NCBI RefSeq assembly: GCF_009727055.1 | Contig: NC_052359.1 | Span: forward strand, 9,395,487 to 9,459,486 | Direction: 5' to 3' | Source of the DNA: Benincasa hispida | Taxonomy: Eukaryota; Streptophyta; Magnoliopsida; Cucurbitales; Cucurbitaceae | DNA length: 64,000 nt | Position numbers and translations under genes: made by a program | Part shown: positions 48,723 through 60,405 of the stretch, piece after piece | Numbering within the stretch: position 1 is the first letter of the stretch | How the letters are laid out: the number at the start of each line of letters is the position of its first letter | The notes under the pieces: generated by a model | Told to the model about the DNA's origin: nothing | The model's input: only the letters and a program-made list of their open reading frames with translations | Databases searched by the model: none

Positions 48723-50630
48723 TATTAGTTTAAGAAAATACACAATGGAAGAAAATAGGATCATAAAGCATTCTAATTCATTAATTTTGGCTTTGAAATC
48801 AACATGCTCATCAAATGAAAAAGAGGGTTTCATATATACCTTTGAAGATCTTCTTCTTCAACAAAAATCAACTGCAATCCTCTCGAATTCTGGCTATGGA
48901 CCACAACTAGAGCTTCTCTACTATCCTCTAGGAGTCTTAGATTGAGTTGTGAGACTCAAAACAAACTAGAATTCAGGGAATTGAAAGGAGAAGGTGAATG
49001 GTCTTTCTGCTTGGTGAAGAACACTTCTTCAACTTCAAGACTCTTAACAAATTCAACAGTATTTTCTAAGAATTTCCACTCAAAGCAGAGTCTTTTATGT
49101 AGGTTCTTCATGTAAATGCTGATTGCATGATATGGTTCTAACTCCACCTTCAAATTTGAGTTGGAAATAAAGTGCAAAGGTGACTAAGGAGCATGCTTGA
49201 AAGTGGGAAAATCCCACATATGGGATTTTTCCATTTTGAAATCCTTTTTATTTTGAAATAAATTTTCAAATAAAAACCATTTTTCAAATTTTAATTTTAT
49301 AATTAAAACTTGAAATTTTATTAATTTTTACAAAAATTAATTCATAATTAATTTTCTAATAAAATTAATAACAAATAATTAATTAAACAATTTAATTAAT
49401 TTAATATCAAATATTAAATTAATTTATCACCAATTCTGCCACCATGAATCTCTATTCATGAATTTAAATATTTAAATATTGATTGATTCTACGATATCAT
49501 TTAATTCCAAAAATTAAACGTGTAATTATATCACATATAATTACTAATTCTCTTAATTCGAATTTGAATGTTTCAAATTAACTTATCACGCTATTCTAAG
49601 GTTTATTTGATTTGTGAGCTAGTAGGAGGACCTATTGAACCTATAGATCATGGGCTTCAGTGATCCGAGATTAGTTGATTAAACTCTTTACCTCCATTCG
49701 TTAACTATCAGGTCACTCGACTAAAGCCCAATAGTTGCACTCCCTTCACTGTAGATATATTGTGTCCACTCGATATAACCACGACTGGGTCCATAGTTGT
49801 TTTACCCCCGAGATTACCTCTTGTTCCTTAAGTTCCATTGATCCTCTAATGAACAATTTGTTTGTGATCCAATCAACAAATCGAATCCCTCTCGGGTCAA
49901 TGAGAGAGTGGGGCCCCATGTTCAAGACTCGGAGTCAGCACTTAAGGGAACAACCTCTTTACTATCTCTGAAAGCAGGTAGGAGCGAATTCCATCTTTCA
50001 TCCTATGTCCCTAGCTATCTACCCGGTCTTACCTCTGAAATGGAAGGTTTATTGAGTCGGCGCTGTTTAGCCAACCCTCACCTATGCAAATCTAAGGATA
50101 ATCTCGAATAAACAGGAGTTCATAGTTAGCTCAATATTAAGGTTAAGTTATCTAGGTCATCGCTATGAAATAGTCATTCTTAAATAGTAAACAACGTTAT
50201 AAATTAAGAGTTTCTTGGTTCGATCTTATGCAAACTCATTGCATAGGATGCCCACACTCCTCATGTCACCACATGAAAGAATTAGGATCACTTCGTTTGT
50301 AGCATTTTAAAACTCTTTGTAACAACTACAGAGTAAGCCGCATCCGACAGTGTTACCAGAATAAGATATCCAACCTTATTTGTATACTATAGATCATTTT
50401 TGACTATTTACTCGAACCTGATTCACTCTTATGTCTCCATATAAAGTTCAAGTACTCATGTAATAGTCATGGATCTTTTAGTTTATTGGATTTATTTCTG
50501 AAATGAAATAGGCAATTCATATATTCAATAACAAGTTTATTGAATCCACACTTCAATAACAACTTTATTGATTTACAGGATAAGTTTATTGTTTTACAAA
50601 ACCACGAGTTTTATGACATAAAACACAATA
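48723..50630 (-). mobile_element. LTR B1, 5' LTR of a copia element
   Basis: 1,908 bp, minus orientation, next to an initiator-Met primer site. Both terminal TG/CA pairs have decayed: the minus-strand start reads TATTGTGTTTTATG instead of TGTTGGATTTTATG, and the end reads CTAATA. Its outer end joins the reverse transcriptase of the other copia element at 50,631, so it inserted there. CTTGA at 50,631-50,635 would be one half of the target duplication; the other half is not found. It is the best reference copy for the B-type LTRs at 5.2 and 8.8-17.3 kb. Confidence 0.85.
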
Positions 50631-53600
50631 CTTGAGGTGTATTAGGACACTGTTCCTTAGACAAGTGAACCCCGTGCCTGAAAGATAATACACCATTTTT
50701 AGAGTTCTGCATCAAATATCGAGTCAACATTTTACCAATATAAGTTGCTTGAGACAGAGCTAGCCTTCTATTCTTGCAATCCCTAATAATTTGGACCCCA
50801 AGTACATATTGTGCCACTTCCAACTCTTTCATTTAAAATTGGGCTGTCAGCCATTCCTTAATATCAGTAAGGTACCTTACATCATTCCCAATGAGTAGGA
50901 TATCATCCATATAAAGTGCTAAGAAAGCTACTTTATCGTTCATGATTTTCTTATAGATATTGAAGGATCCTAAAAATGAAGGGAACCTTGAGCGGAAGCG
51001 AGATCGTCCCAAATACCATTCTTTTAGAGAAAGTAATTTTATAGAATAGATAAATAGATTATGCAATTATAAAAATTTATTATAGCATGCTAAGATAAAC
51101 AAAAATTAGGGTTCCAGAAACCCTTACCTTTGAAGACAAATCTTCAAGAATCCTTCCAACAAGAAATAGGCACTACCACGATGGCTACCTTGGTATTCTC
51201 AGGTAGAAAACCCAGGAGTGGTAGCTCTGGCTATTTTGGAATGAGGGAAGGGATTGAGAAAAGAAAAGAGGATGAAGAAACGTGATTGTTGTCTGAGACA
51301 ATCTCCACACAGAACATTTCTGTCTTTTCTCTCCAGTTTCAAAAAGAACTCTCAAGCTCTCTTCTTTTCCAAGCCAAATACATTCATCCATCACCCACTT
51401 ACATGGAGAGAAAAGAGGGAAGGGAGTTGTAACTCTTTCCCTAATTCAATTAAATTAATATATATATATATATGATAACTAACCTATCATATAATATATA
51501 TGTTAAACTATATGTTATATCAAATATAACATTTAACCTATAGTTTTAATATTGTATCATATACAATATAACCTATAGTTTCTTTTCTCTCTCATAGGGC
51601 ATTTAATATAAATTAAATTTATATTAAAGTTAACAATTATGAATCCAATTCATATAATTTATATTTGAATCTTATTCAAATATTTAGTTCTACTCATAAA
51701 TTCTATAATGTATCAAATACATTATAATAATTATATCATATATAATCAAAATAACTTAATTATATCATATATAATTAAATCCCTCAATTAATTTAAATAA
51801 TTCAAATTAATCCAAAAATTGATTATCATTTAATCCTATTGAACTACCAAGGGGACCTCATGGACTTGTAGTTTGAAGCTCCAACGGTACATAAATAATT
51901 AATCAAACTATTTAATTAAATTATTCACCATCTGTTAACTATCAGACACTCCACTAAAGACCAACAACTGTACTCTTCGCACTACAGATATATTTCTGTG
52001 TCCATTGAATATAACCAATCAACAGTACGATGATCGTTCACAAATTGCTTGTAAGTATAGCTGGGCCAAAAACACATTTTGCCCTTGTAGTTACATCTAA
52101 CTCCTTAAGTACCATTGATCCCTCTAATGAACAATAGATCATAGTCCAACTATGACTAAACCCCTCTCGGAGCCAGGAGAGGGTGTGGCGTCACATTGTT
52201 CAAGCCTCGAAATCAGCCCTTAAGGGAGCAATTTATCTACTTATCTCGACCTCGGGGAAGCAGTGAATTCCTTCTCGTGTAGCTATGTTCCCAGCTCCAT
52301 AATCAAATGAATCCCCAAAACGGTAGGCTTATTAAGTCGGCGATTTGGTCACTCTCACCCATATAAATCAAAGGACCACTCTCATAGGTAGGAGTTCAGA
52401 ACTCACTCAAGATTCAGATCATGTTACCTATGGTCATCCTGGTGAAATGTAAGTCTCTATCATGAATGATGTTATATAATGAGACTAAACATTTTGTGGT
52501 TCGGTCTTATACAAACTCCTTTGTATAGATTATCCCCACTCACATGTCTATACATGAATGATCAGGATTAGATCATTTATAGCACTTTATAACTATTGTA
52601 ATACCTACAAAGCGAGTCATACTCATATTGTCACAAGGATAAGGTACTCAACCTTATCCATCTACTATAGACCATTTAGGTTATCACTTAAACATGATCC
52701 ACCCATATGTCTCTGCATACATGTTTAAGCTACAAAATAACCTTGAATGTTAGTTTATTGGTTTGTGGTTAATGCAACTAAAATATTAGAATAAAATATC
52801 ATATATTTTATTAATTAAACAATGAGTTTGTACAAAACATTTATAAACTATAGGACCCTACGAGATTTAGGGCATCAACCCCAACAGATACAAGATTCAC
52901 CAACATTTTGATCAAAACCAAAGGATTTGATTGCTGTATGAAATCTAATGTTCCAAGATCTGGATACCTGTTTCAACCCATAAATGAATCGATCAACTTG
53001 TAAATTTTTTGCTCCTGACCTCGGGTTATGAACCTGTCAAGCTGAGACATAAAGATATTCTTTTCAAGATTTCCATTCAGAAAAGTAGTCTTGACATCCA
53101 TTTTTCATATCTCATAGTCATAATATGTGGCTATGGACAAGAGATTGCTTATAGACTTAAGCATAGCAACAAGGGAAAAAGTTTCCTCATAGTCAACCCC
53201 TTTCCTCTAGGTATAACCTTTTGTTACAAGTCTAGCTTTGAATGTCTGTACCTTTCTAGCTATATCTCTCTTTCTTTTATAGATCCATTTACACCCTATA
53301 GGTTTGACCCCTTCAGGTGGATCTACAAGTTCCCATACTGAATTGGAGTACATAACCTCCATTTCAAGTTCCATGGCTTTGACCCATTGGTCCTTATCTA
53401 CGTCATTCATTGCCTGTTTATAGGACAATGAATCCTCAACACCATCATCTGGTATGAAAACTGAGTTTTAGTTAAATCCAAGTAACGACCAGGTTGTATC
53501 ACAACCCCCCCACTGCGTCGAGGTACTTTCAACGATTGAGAAGGACGAGACTGGCCTGAAGTGCTAGCTTCTTCATTAACTCTTGATGAAGAACCAACTG

Positions 53601-55862
53601 CATCAACAACCTTTGTTGATTCTTTAGTAGCTTCACTTAATACTATTTTGTTTCGGGTTTATGATCTTTCATGTAGTCTTCCTCTAAAACTTTAGCGTTG
53701 ATCGATACAAACACCTTATTTTCTTGAGGGTCATAGAACAAACCGCCTCTCGTTTACTTAGGGAAACCAACAAATTGGATAATATTGAACAAAGTTCCAA
53801 CTTCTTAGAATTTGTCACTAACACATGTGCAGGACAACACTAGATTCTAAGTAACGTAAACTCGGTTTCCGCCCCATGCATAAGTCGAAAGGTGTTTCAG
53901 AAACACTCTTCGAAGGAACATTGTTCAAGATGTGTACTGCAGTCTCTACTGTATACTACCAAAACGAGTTAGGCAATTGAGCACAACTCATCATAGAACG
54001 AACCATATCTAATAAAGTTCTATTCTCTTCTCTGATACACCATTCTGCTGAGGTGTACCAGGTGATGAAAGTTGGGATTGAGTTCCATGTTCTATCATAT
54101 AGTCCTAGAATTCTAAATCCATGTACTCTCCACCCCGATCGGATCAAAGTGTTTTAATTGTTTTACCTAATTGGTTTTCAATTTCAGCCTTACACTCTTT
54201 GAACTTCTTAAAAGCTTCAGACTTATGTTCCATTAGGTATAAGTAACCATACCTCGAATAATCATCTATGAAAGAAATGAAGTATTTGTATCCTCCTCTA
54301 GCCTTTACATTCATTGGACCACAAAGATCCGAATGTATGAGCTCTAAAGGGCTCTTTGGCTCTATAACCTTTTCCATTAAAAGGTCTTTTAGTCATTTTT
54401 CCTTTGAGACAGTCACATGGAGGTAATAAATTATATTCTAACTTGTTTAGAATTCCATTCTTTACCAATCTCCCGATCCTATCGAGATTTATGTGACATA
54501 ATTTCAAATGCCAAAGATACGTATCATTGTTACTTGGAGAAATTCTTTGTCTTTTTGTTTGAGTATTTGTAGTTTTAAATATCTCATGATTTAAAAGTGC
54601 TTTTGATTCAGTTGGTCTTAACACATATAAGTTGCCTTCTAGTTTAGCTGAACAAATAGCCACACCATTTTCATAATGAACGCTTCATTAGAAGAAAAAG
54701 AAACAGGGTACGATTGTTCAATTGAACAGGAAATAGAAACAAGGTCCCTCCTCATTTTGGGAACAATGTATAAATTTTTTAAAAACAAAATTTTACTTCC
54801 AAAAAACAATTTAGCAGCTCTCATTGCATAGCTGAAATGACATCTCCCGTTCCAACCTTGAGCTTCATTTCATCCTCTTTGATCTACTTGAAGGAACTAA
54901 TTCCCTGTAAAGAAGAACAAACGTCATTAGTGGCTCCTGAATCAAGTATCTAGGCATCATGATCATTTTCTACTAAATAAGTTTCTAGAACTAGTAAATC
55001 ATACTTACCTTCATTCTCTTTCTTCTTCTCAACAAGGTACTTGGGGAAATTGTGTTTCCAGTGACCATCCAAATTGCAATGGAAGCATTTACCTTTGTCA
55101 GCCTTAGCCTTGCCCTTGCCTTCCCAGTAGCGGAAGCCTTCCCTTTCCCTCATTTCTTTTTCTAGATTTTTTTAGAACCAGAGGATGAAGGAACATAATT
55201 AGTTCCTGAGGCTGAGCCTTTATGGAACTTTTTGAAATGAGCAACATTTGCATTTCCTTCTACTGGTCCCTTACCTTTCCTAAAGGATTGAAAAGTCGGT
55301 AACTCATTAAGAAAGGTAGTCAGAGTGTACTGTATTCTGTTCATAACCGCATTGCTACGGAATTGAAAATAACTCTTTGGAAGAGATTCTAAAATAAAGA
55401 ACACTTGACTCTACTCGTTGATGATTGCACCGTTCATTCTGGTGACATTGAACTAGATCATCAGGTTGAGAACATGTTCTCTCACTGATCGACTTTCCTT
55501 CATGCGCATATTGTAAATGTACTTGAGGGCTTCGTGACGAATTTGAATATATGATTGTCCAAACATTTCTTGAAGGGACTCCAAAATCTAACGTGCAGAC
55601 ATCATGACCTCATGCTTCTTGGTAAGAACGTCAGACAAACTTATCAAGATGTAGACTCGAGCCTTGTCATTGGCATTCTTCCAATGGTCACAAGCATCAT
55701 TCAATGCTTGGGATGCATTTTAAGCGGGAATTGGAGGATATTCCTCCGTTAAGACGAATCACAAACCATCAATAATAGAATCGTGTTCAGGTTAGATTTC
55801 CACGTCACACAATTTTCACCGGTTAATTCGTTTTTAAGCAAAGATATGATTGTGGAAGACAT
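50631..55862 (-). pseudogene. Ty1/copia gag-pol pseudogene, interrupted
   Basis: Domains run in copia order on the minus strand. Gag starts at the ATG at 55,862. A zinc knuckle lies at about 55,050-55,100 (CFHCNLDGHWKHNF, where the final Cys is Phe). The protease stretch ILDSGAT near 54,935 sits just after a Trp-to-stop change. The integrase zinc region at 54,400-54,560 has one residue lost between its two Cys. The integrase core follows (HSDLCGP, FIDDYSRYGYLY). The reverse transcriptase starts at 53,207-53,428 (…WELVDPPEGVKPIGCKWIYK), and its YMDD box and later part lie at 50,631-50,955. A solo LTR sits inside the RT at 50,961-52,886. Many frameshifts and stops are present. RNase H is missing beyond LTR B1. 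The element cannot make a polyprotein. Confidence 0.93.
50961..52886 (-). mobile_element. Solo LTR E1 inside the copia reverse transcriptase
   Basis: On the minus strand it starts TGTTGGGGTTGATGCCC and ends TCCTTCA; length 1,926 bp. GATAT (50,956-50,960) and GATAC (52,887-52,891) flank it, a 5-bp target duplication with one change. Removing it rejoins the RT frame just before YKKI and about 15 codons before the YMDD box. It has no PBS or internal region, hence a solo LTR. It is the reference copy for the truncated LTR E2 at 7,034-8,803. A (TA)n tract lies at 51,458-51,474. Confidence 0.92.
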
Positions 55863-57720
55863 GCTGAAACAAATAACAATCAATTGACCGTATTAGTTAT
55901 ATTTGTCTTAACCCATTACATAATTATCCAATCAATTTAATTAGCAAAAACACATGTAATCATAGAACCCTAATCAAACTATTGATTTTATTTTTTGCAA
56001 CGATATTTCAGAGGTTTAGAGCAACAACCACCGAAGGGTGATCAACTACTTCTTCTCTTAATTGAGACAATCTTAACCAATCACTAATACTAGAATAACT
56101 CTTATTCCTATAATTTTTAGCTACCGTTGTTTCAATTAAGGATTCATTAACTAGCTTATTCATCTTGTAAGTGTGACCTTCCCATTTTCAGATCCCAGAG
56201 GTACACTTCAATACTACCGAAAGGAAAGACAATTTTTGAAGATTAACCTAAGAAACCCTACCCATTGCTGAAGTTTGCATTGTTTCGATTCCTATGAACA
56301 AGCCCTTTGAAGGGATGGTCGCTCTAGGACGACACGCAGGTGGATCATAGGAATCTCACGATGCAACTTAATGGAGGAGATCATAGGATGCGTTGACATG
56401 CATCACTCTTCTACTTACTATGAACACTTTCCCCATTTACCACATTTTTCGAAGGGAGGCCGCGTCCAGAGTGACACGAAGCCAAGCATGGATCTCATGG
56501 TGTGGACTCTTAGGGATGTGAGAGCTGGAGTTTGATATATCACATATGCCAATTTCCTCTCACTAAAGTATTCTAATATTTTTAAGATTTAACTTAACTT
56601 AGTTAAAATTCGACTAATGAATTTATCTAAGTCCTTTAATTTACTCAATATAACATTTATATTGAATGATTTAAAAATACTTGATTTCATATATTAAACT
56701 CTTTTATAAAATCAATCATTTATTGCATGCTTATAAAATATTTGTCCAATTCACCTTCCAGGTCAGTTCCCAATTGGAGGTGTTCCATTTTCGTTAGCTT
56801 AAGTACTCCCTCTCAGACAAAATGTTCCTTAGGCAAAGGTTCCTTATAGGCAATTATTTTATAAATTTAACATTTTGATTAAATTCATTTTAATCCTATT
56901 AAAACAAATTAAAAAGATTAACTTATTCCTAATCCTATTAGAAATAACATAAGTCTTTGATCAATTTTAAACTATTTTAAATTAATTTGGACCTATGTTT
57001 GCATACAACCCTTGATTATAGGTTTTAATCTATCTCATTAAAATTATAACACTTATATTTTAGGGCAATATAGAAAAATGAATCACAATATTTACAAAAC
57101 ATAGTAAAATTTTAGAACTATCAATGATAGATGCTAATAGACATTGATAGACTTCTATCAGTGTCTATTACAACATTGTTAGACATTGATAGACTTCTAT
57201 CAGTGTCTATCACAATATTGTTAGACACTGATAGAAGACTATCGGTGTCTATCAATGTCTATCATTCATAGTTCCGAAATTTTGCTATATTTTATAAATA
57301 TTTTCAGCAGTTTTACCATTGGAAATAATTTCTCTGTATTTTAATGCTTTATTAAAACCAATAAAATTTGTATCTAATGACATCAATTAAATACAAAACA
57401 ATTATATTTATCTAAGTAATGTCACGCTCAATGCAAATTCCATTTTCATTTGATAAATATAACATTTATATAAATCATACATGAAAAACAAACATTCACA
57501 TACATCATTCCACTATTATTTATAACAATTTTAATATATAACATAATGCATGGACATGCTTAGTGTAATCATACATCATTATAACATAACACTTATATCA
57601 TGCTGCATGAGCAAGCTAATTTAATCATACATCCATAAAATATAACCCTTATATTTAATTATAATGCATGCACATGTTTATCCTAAGGTGAGTATTTTTG
57701 AATCTATATGACATATAATA
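55863..57720 (-). mobile_element. Untranslated leader of the copia element, 5' LTR lost
   Basis: Upstream of gag on the minus strand lies about 1.85 kb of non-coding DNA. It includes a GC-richer block with 'ggtcgctctaggacgacacg' and 'ggccgcgtccagagtgacac' (56,310-56,490). The far end near 57,700 resembles the leader of element B. No LTR or primer site follows, so the 5' end of this element has been deleted. A palindromic GATAGA-type MITE is inserted at 57,063-57,320. Confidence 0.6.
57063..57320. mobile_element. Palindromic MITE with TCTATC hairpin core
   Basis: The outer arms are inverted: 'atagtaaaattttagaacta' on the left against 'atagttccgaaattttgcta' on the right. Between them, the unit 'acattgatagacttctatca' (itself a hairpin) occurs twice (near 57,142 and 57,194), followed by an inverted version. 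The whole could fold into one long hairpin. A related repeat lies at 59,552-59,755 and a short version near 1,905-1,930. Confidence 0.75.
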
Positions 57721-57739
57721 TGTAATATGAAAGTTATTT

Positions 57740-57860
57740 TTTTTAGTTCTCAAAATTTGACTTGGTTTTTTTAAACTATAGGTGAAATGTAGATAATAAA
57801 GTAAGAAATTTGGAGGTGAAAGTAATGTCTATACACTTAGAAATGATTACCAAACGGGCC
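57740..57860. mobile_element. Half of a CCCGTTTGG-family MITE
   Basis: Only the right half is present: 'aagaaatttggaggtgaaag' and the end 'gattaccaaacgggcc', the inverse of the family's left end. The T-rich left arm is missing. Confidence 0.5.
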
Positions 57861-58419
57861 TTAAGAATTCAATTTTGATTTTGTTATTGTTGTGATTGTG
57901 AGGGAGAATACATAAAGGAAATAAAGAGAAGGGCAACCATTTAGAGATGCACAAGAGTTTCGCTTTCCCTTCTACTTTGGCCAAGGTGACGATGAGTAGC
58001 ACATCATTATAGTCACTAAAGTAAAGTTATAGGTTGTATTTAGTGCGCACGTATGTGCCTTAGCCCTAATTTATATAAATGCCTTCTCCAAGTATATCCT
58101 TCAATTTTACAAACATGCATGTTACATAATCTCTACAAATTAAATGTTTATCACGTTATCGTAATTTTTTTAATAAAATACAACAGATATATAAGATCAG
58201 TAGATACATTCTCAATTAAGTGTCCTTATCATATCAAAATCTAAAATTAATGCATTATAAAAAAAGATCAATTCAAAAGACGAACGAGAGAAGAGCTTAA
58301 AATATATAAGTTATTATATATATAGATGTGGCTAAAGAAAAGCCTTTTAATTGAGGGATATGATAGATGCACATCATAATTACAGTGAGGACTTAATACA
58401 CCAAAGAGCCGCCAATGAG

Positions 58420-58550
58420 ATAATATCTTCTCAAAGGTTTGTAGAGGATTTGCCACCACTTTGAAAAGTTCTATCATTCTGCTCCAACCAGAGGCCCCAT
58501 AAAGCAACATCTATCAAGTTGCACAATAGGACTTTCTTGGTCGAGTTCGG
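58420..58550 (-). pseudogene. LINE reverse transcriptase C-terminal remnant
   Basis: On the minus strand one frame reads KKVLLCNLIDVALWGLWLEQ followed by NDRTF. This is the Cys/Trp-rich tail of plant L1-type LINE ORF2 (zf-RVT region, usually ending W-x-x-W-x-E-R-N-x-R-x-F). Only about 130 bases are recognisable and a stop follows. No other LINE domain is adjacent. Confidence 0.6.
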
Positions 58551-58559
58551 AGTGAGATG

Positions 58560-59551
58560 AATCAATTTATTGAGAAACGGTATCAGTAACTAAATTTAAC
58601 AAAAATAAATTTGTAATATAGTTTTCTTTCGTAGTGTTATGTGAAGGATTCAAACCTCTAACGTTTTAAATTGAAAGTATATATCTAAACTAATCGAATT
58701 ATGATCAAGTTGACAATTTATAATGTAGTTAACTATGAGGAGATCGTGCAATGATCTCTTAATATAGTTAGATAGTTACGAAAAGATTGAGTAAATTTAT
58801 ATAAAATACTCATAAATTCTACATTTGAATTTGATGTGTTTCAAAAAATATATTTGAAAACATATGGATATTACTGATATGGAAACTAATGTATATAAAA
58901 ATCATAAGACATATGTGATATCATTTACAACACTATTTACATAAATTGGTGTGATAGTCGAAGTGTAAAAGTTGATTATGTACATAAATTTAATGATATC
59001 TTGTGTCAATGATTTAAATCTTTTACGATCTACGTAGTTGTAAATAATATCACACCTTTTAATTTTTACATCTTAGTTTTCACGTGAATTTCTATTCCTT
59101 CTATTTATTGTAAGAGGAATTATTTTTTTTTTAACATTTCAAAATCTAATTCTTTTAATAACATTAAAACTTTAAGAATAAAAATAAAACTTTTCCAAAT
59201 GCAGGGGCATAATTGAAACCCTAGAGAGAATTGGTATAATTTATCTTGAAAATTTCTATGAAGAAAGACATTATATTGACATTGATTAGTTGTGGTCCTC
59301 TGACTTTTGGACCTACAACATTTGACTTTGCAATGAATTATTTAATAGTAGTATGACATATTGTCAATAGGTGAAATACATATACACGCATACAAAAGGG
59401 TTTTATGATCAGATGGTTTAATCGATTTCTGACAAACATTTACCTTCGAGTAAGAGGTCGTAATATATTCGAATCTCTCATTTTACAAATCATTCAACTA
59501 TAGTTTAATCAATTTGTAAAGAAATATTATACAAAAATAAAAAAAAAAAAA
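58560..59551. other. Intergenic with possible SINE remnants
   Basis: AT-rich. A SINE-like minus-strand patch (58,630-58,725, box B-like 'gaggtttgaatcc') and a plus-strand patch (59,405-59,490, 'gatggtttaatcg' and 'attcgaatctc') are the only structure noticed. No gene. Confidence 0.35.
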
Positions 59552-59755
59552 CGGATAGACACCGATAGACTTCTATCAGTATCTATCAGTAATAGACTTC
59601 TATCAGTATCTATCGGTAATAGATTTCTATCAGTTTTTATCATTAATAGACATTGATAGACTTCTATGAATCTCTATCAACCTCTATCAAAGAAGATTAA
59701 AATTTTACTATTTTGTGTAAAAAGTTTACTTTATTTTTCTATTTTTGAAAATCCC
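59552..59755. repeat. TCTATC/GATAGA minisatellite-like repeat
   Basis: Five or more imperfect units of 'tagacttctatcagtatcta' type (unit about 26-30 bases). Each unit is capable of forming a small hairpin. An AT-rich arm 'aaaattttactattttgtg', like the arm of the element at 57,063-57,320, follows. It is probably the decayed core of the same MITE family. There are no constant-length spacers, so it is not a CRISPR array. Confidence 0.75.
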
Positions 59756-60069
59756 TCTTATAAAAATCTTAGAGATTAAAATCCATCCCTTTATTATAAA
59801 CCCATCAACCTAAGACAATTTAAATCATATAACTTAACTTTAAAAAGAGGAAGGTAAAACCACAACTAATTGACTCAAAGAAAAGTTAAACTTAAAAAGT
59901 GATGTGTTTATGACTTTGATTTCATGAAATATATAATGAGGATGTTTGACTTTTTAAAGAATATATTAGACAATATTGTTAATAGAAAAATTCTTTGCTT
60001 ATATATTTAGGTATGTTTGACTATTCTTTATAAAAATTTACTAATTTATTCATTTTTAGTTAAATAAAC

Positions 60070-60405
60070 GTTAAAATACTATTTTGCTCCCTATATTTTA
60101 GATTTTATTCAATTTTTAGTCTCTATACTTTCAATTGTCAAACCTTAGTTCTTATATTTTCAATAAATCTTAAATTTAGTCTATTAAAGTTAAAATTTAC
60201 CAAAATTGATTAAATAATAATAATAATTATAAACTTCATAATAAACATACTAATAGATAACAGAAACTTTTCTTAAAAGAAAAATCAACCATAAACTAGC
60301 GATTGGAACTAAATGTAAGATTTATTAAAAGTATATAAATTTGAAAGCATAAAGACTAAAATTAAATAAAGTTTAACGTACCGAGATGAAGCTAGTATTT
60401 TAACC
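60070..60405. mobile_element. Palindromic MITE, about 336 bp
   Basis: The ends GTTAAAATACTA and, inverted, GGTTAAAATACTAG bound the element. Matching inner phrases ('tttagtctctatactttcaa' on the left against the inverse of 'aaagcataaagactaaa') extend the inverted repeat. It is similar in style to the element at 18,380-18,817 but has different ends. Non-coding. Confidence 0.65.

Noticed and set aside
57063..59755. Repeats resembling a CRISPR array
   Set aside because: Units are imperfect, themselves palindromic and without unique equal-length spacers; the DNA is a plant nuclear genome.
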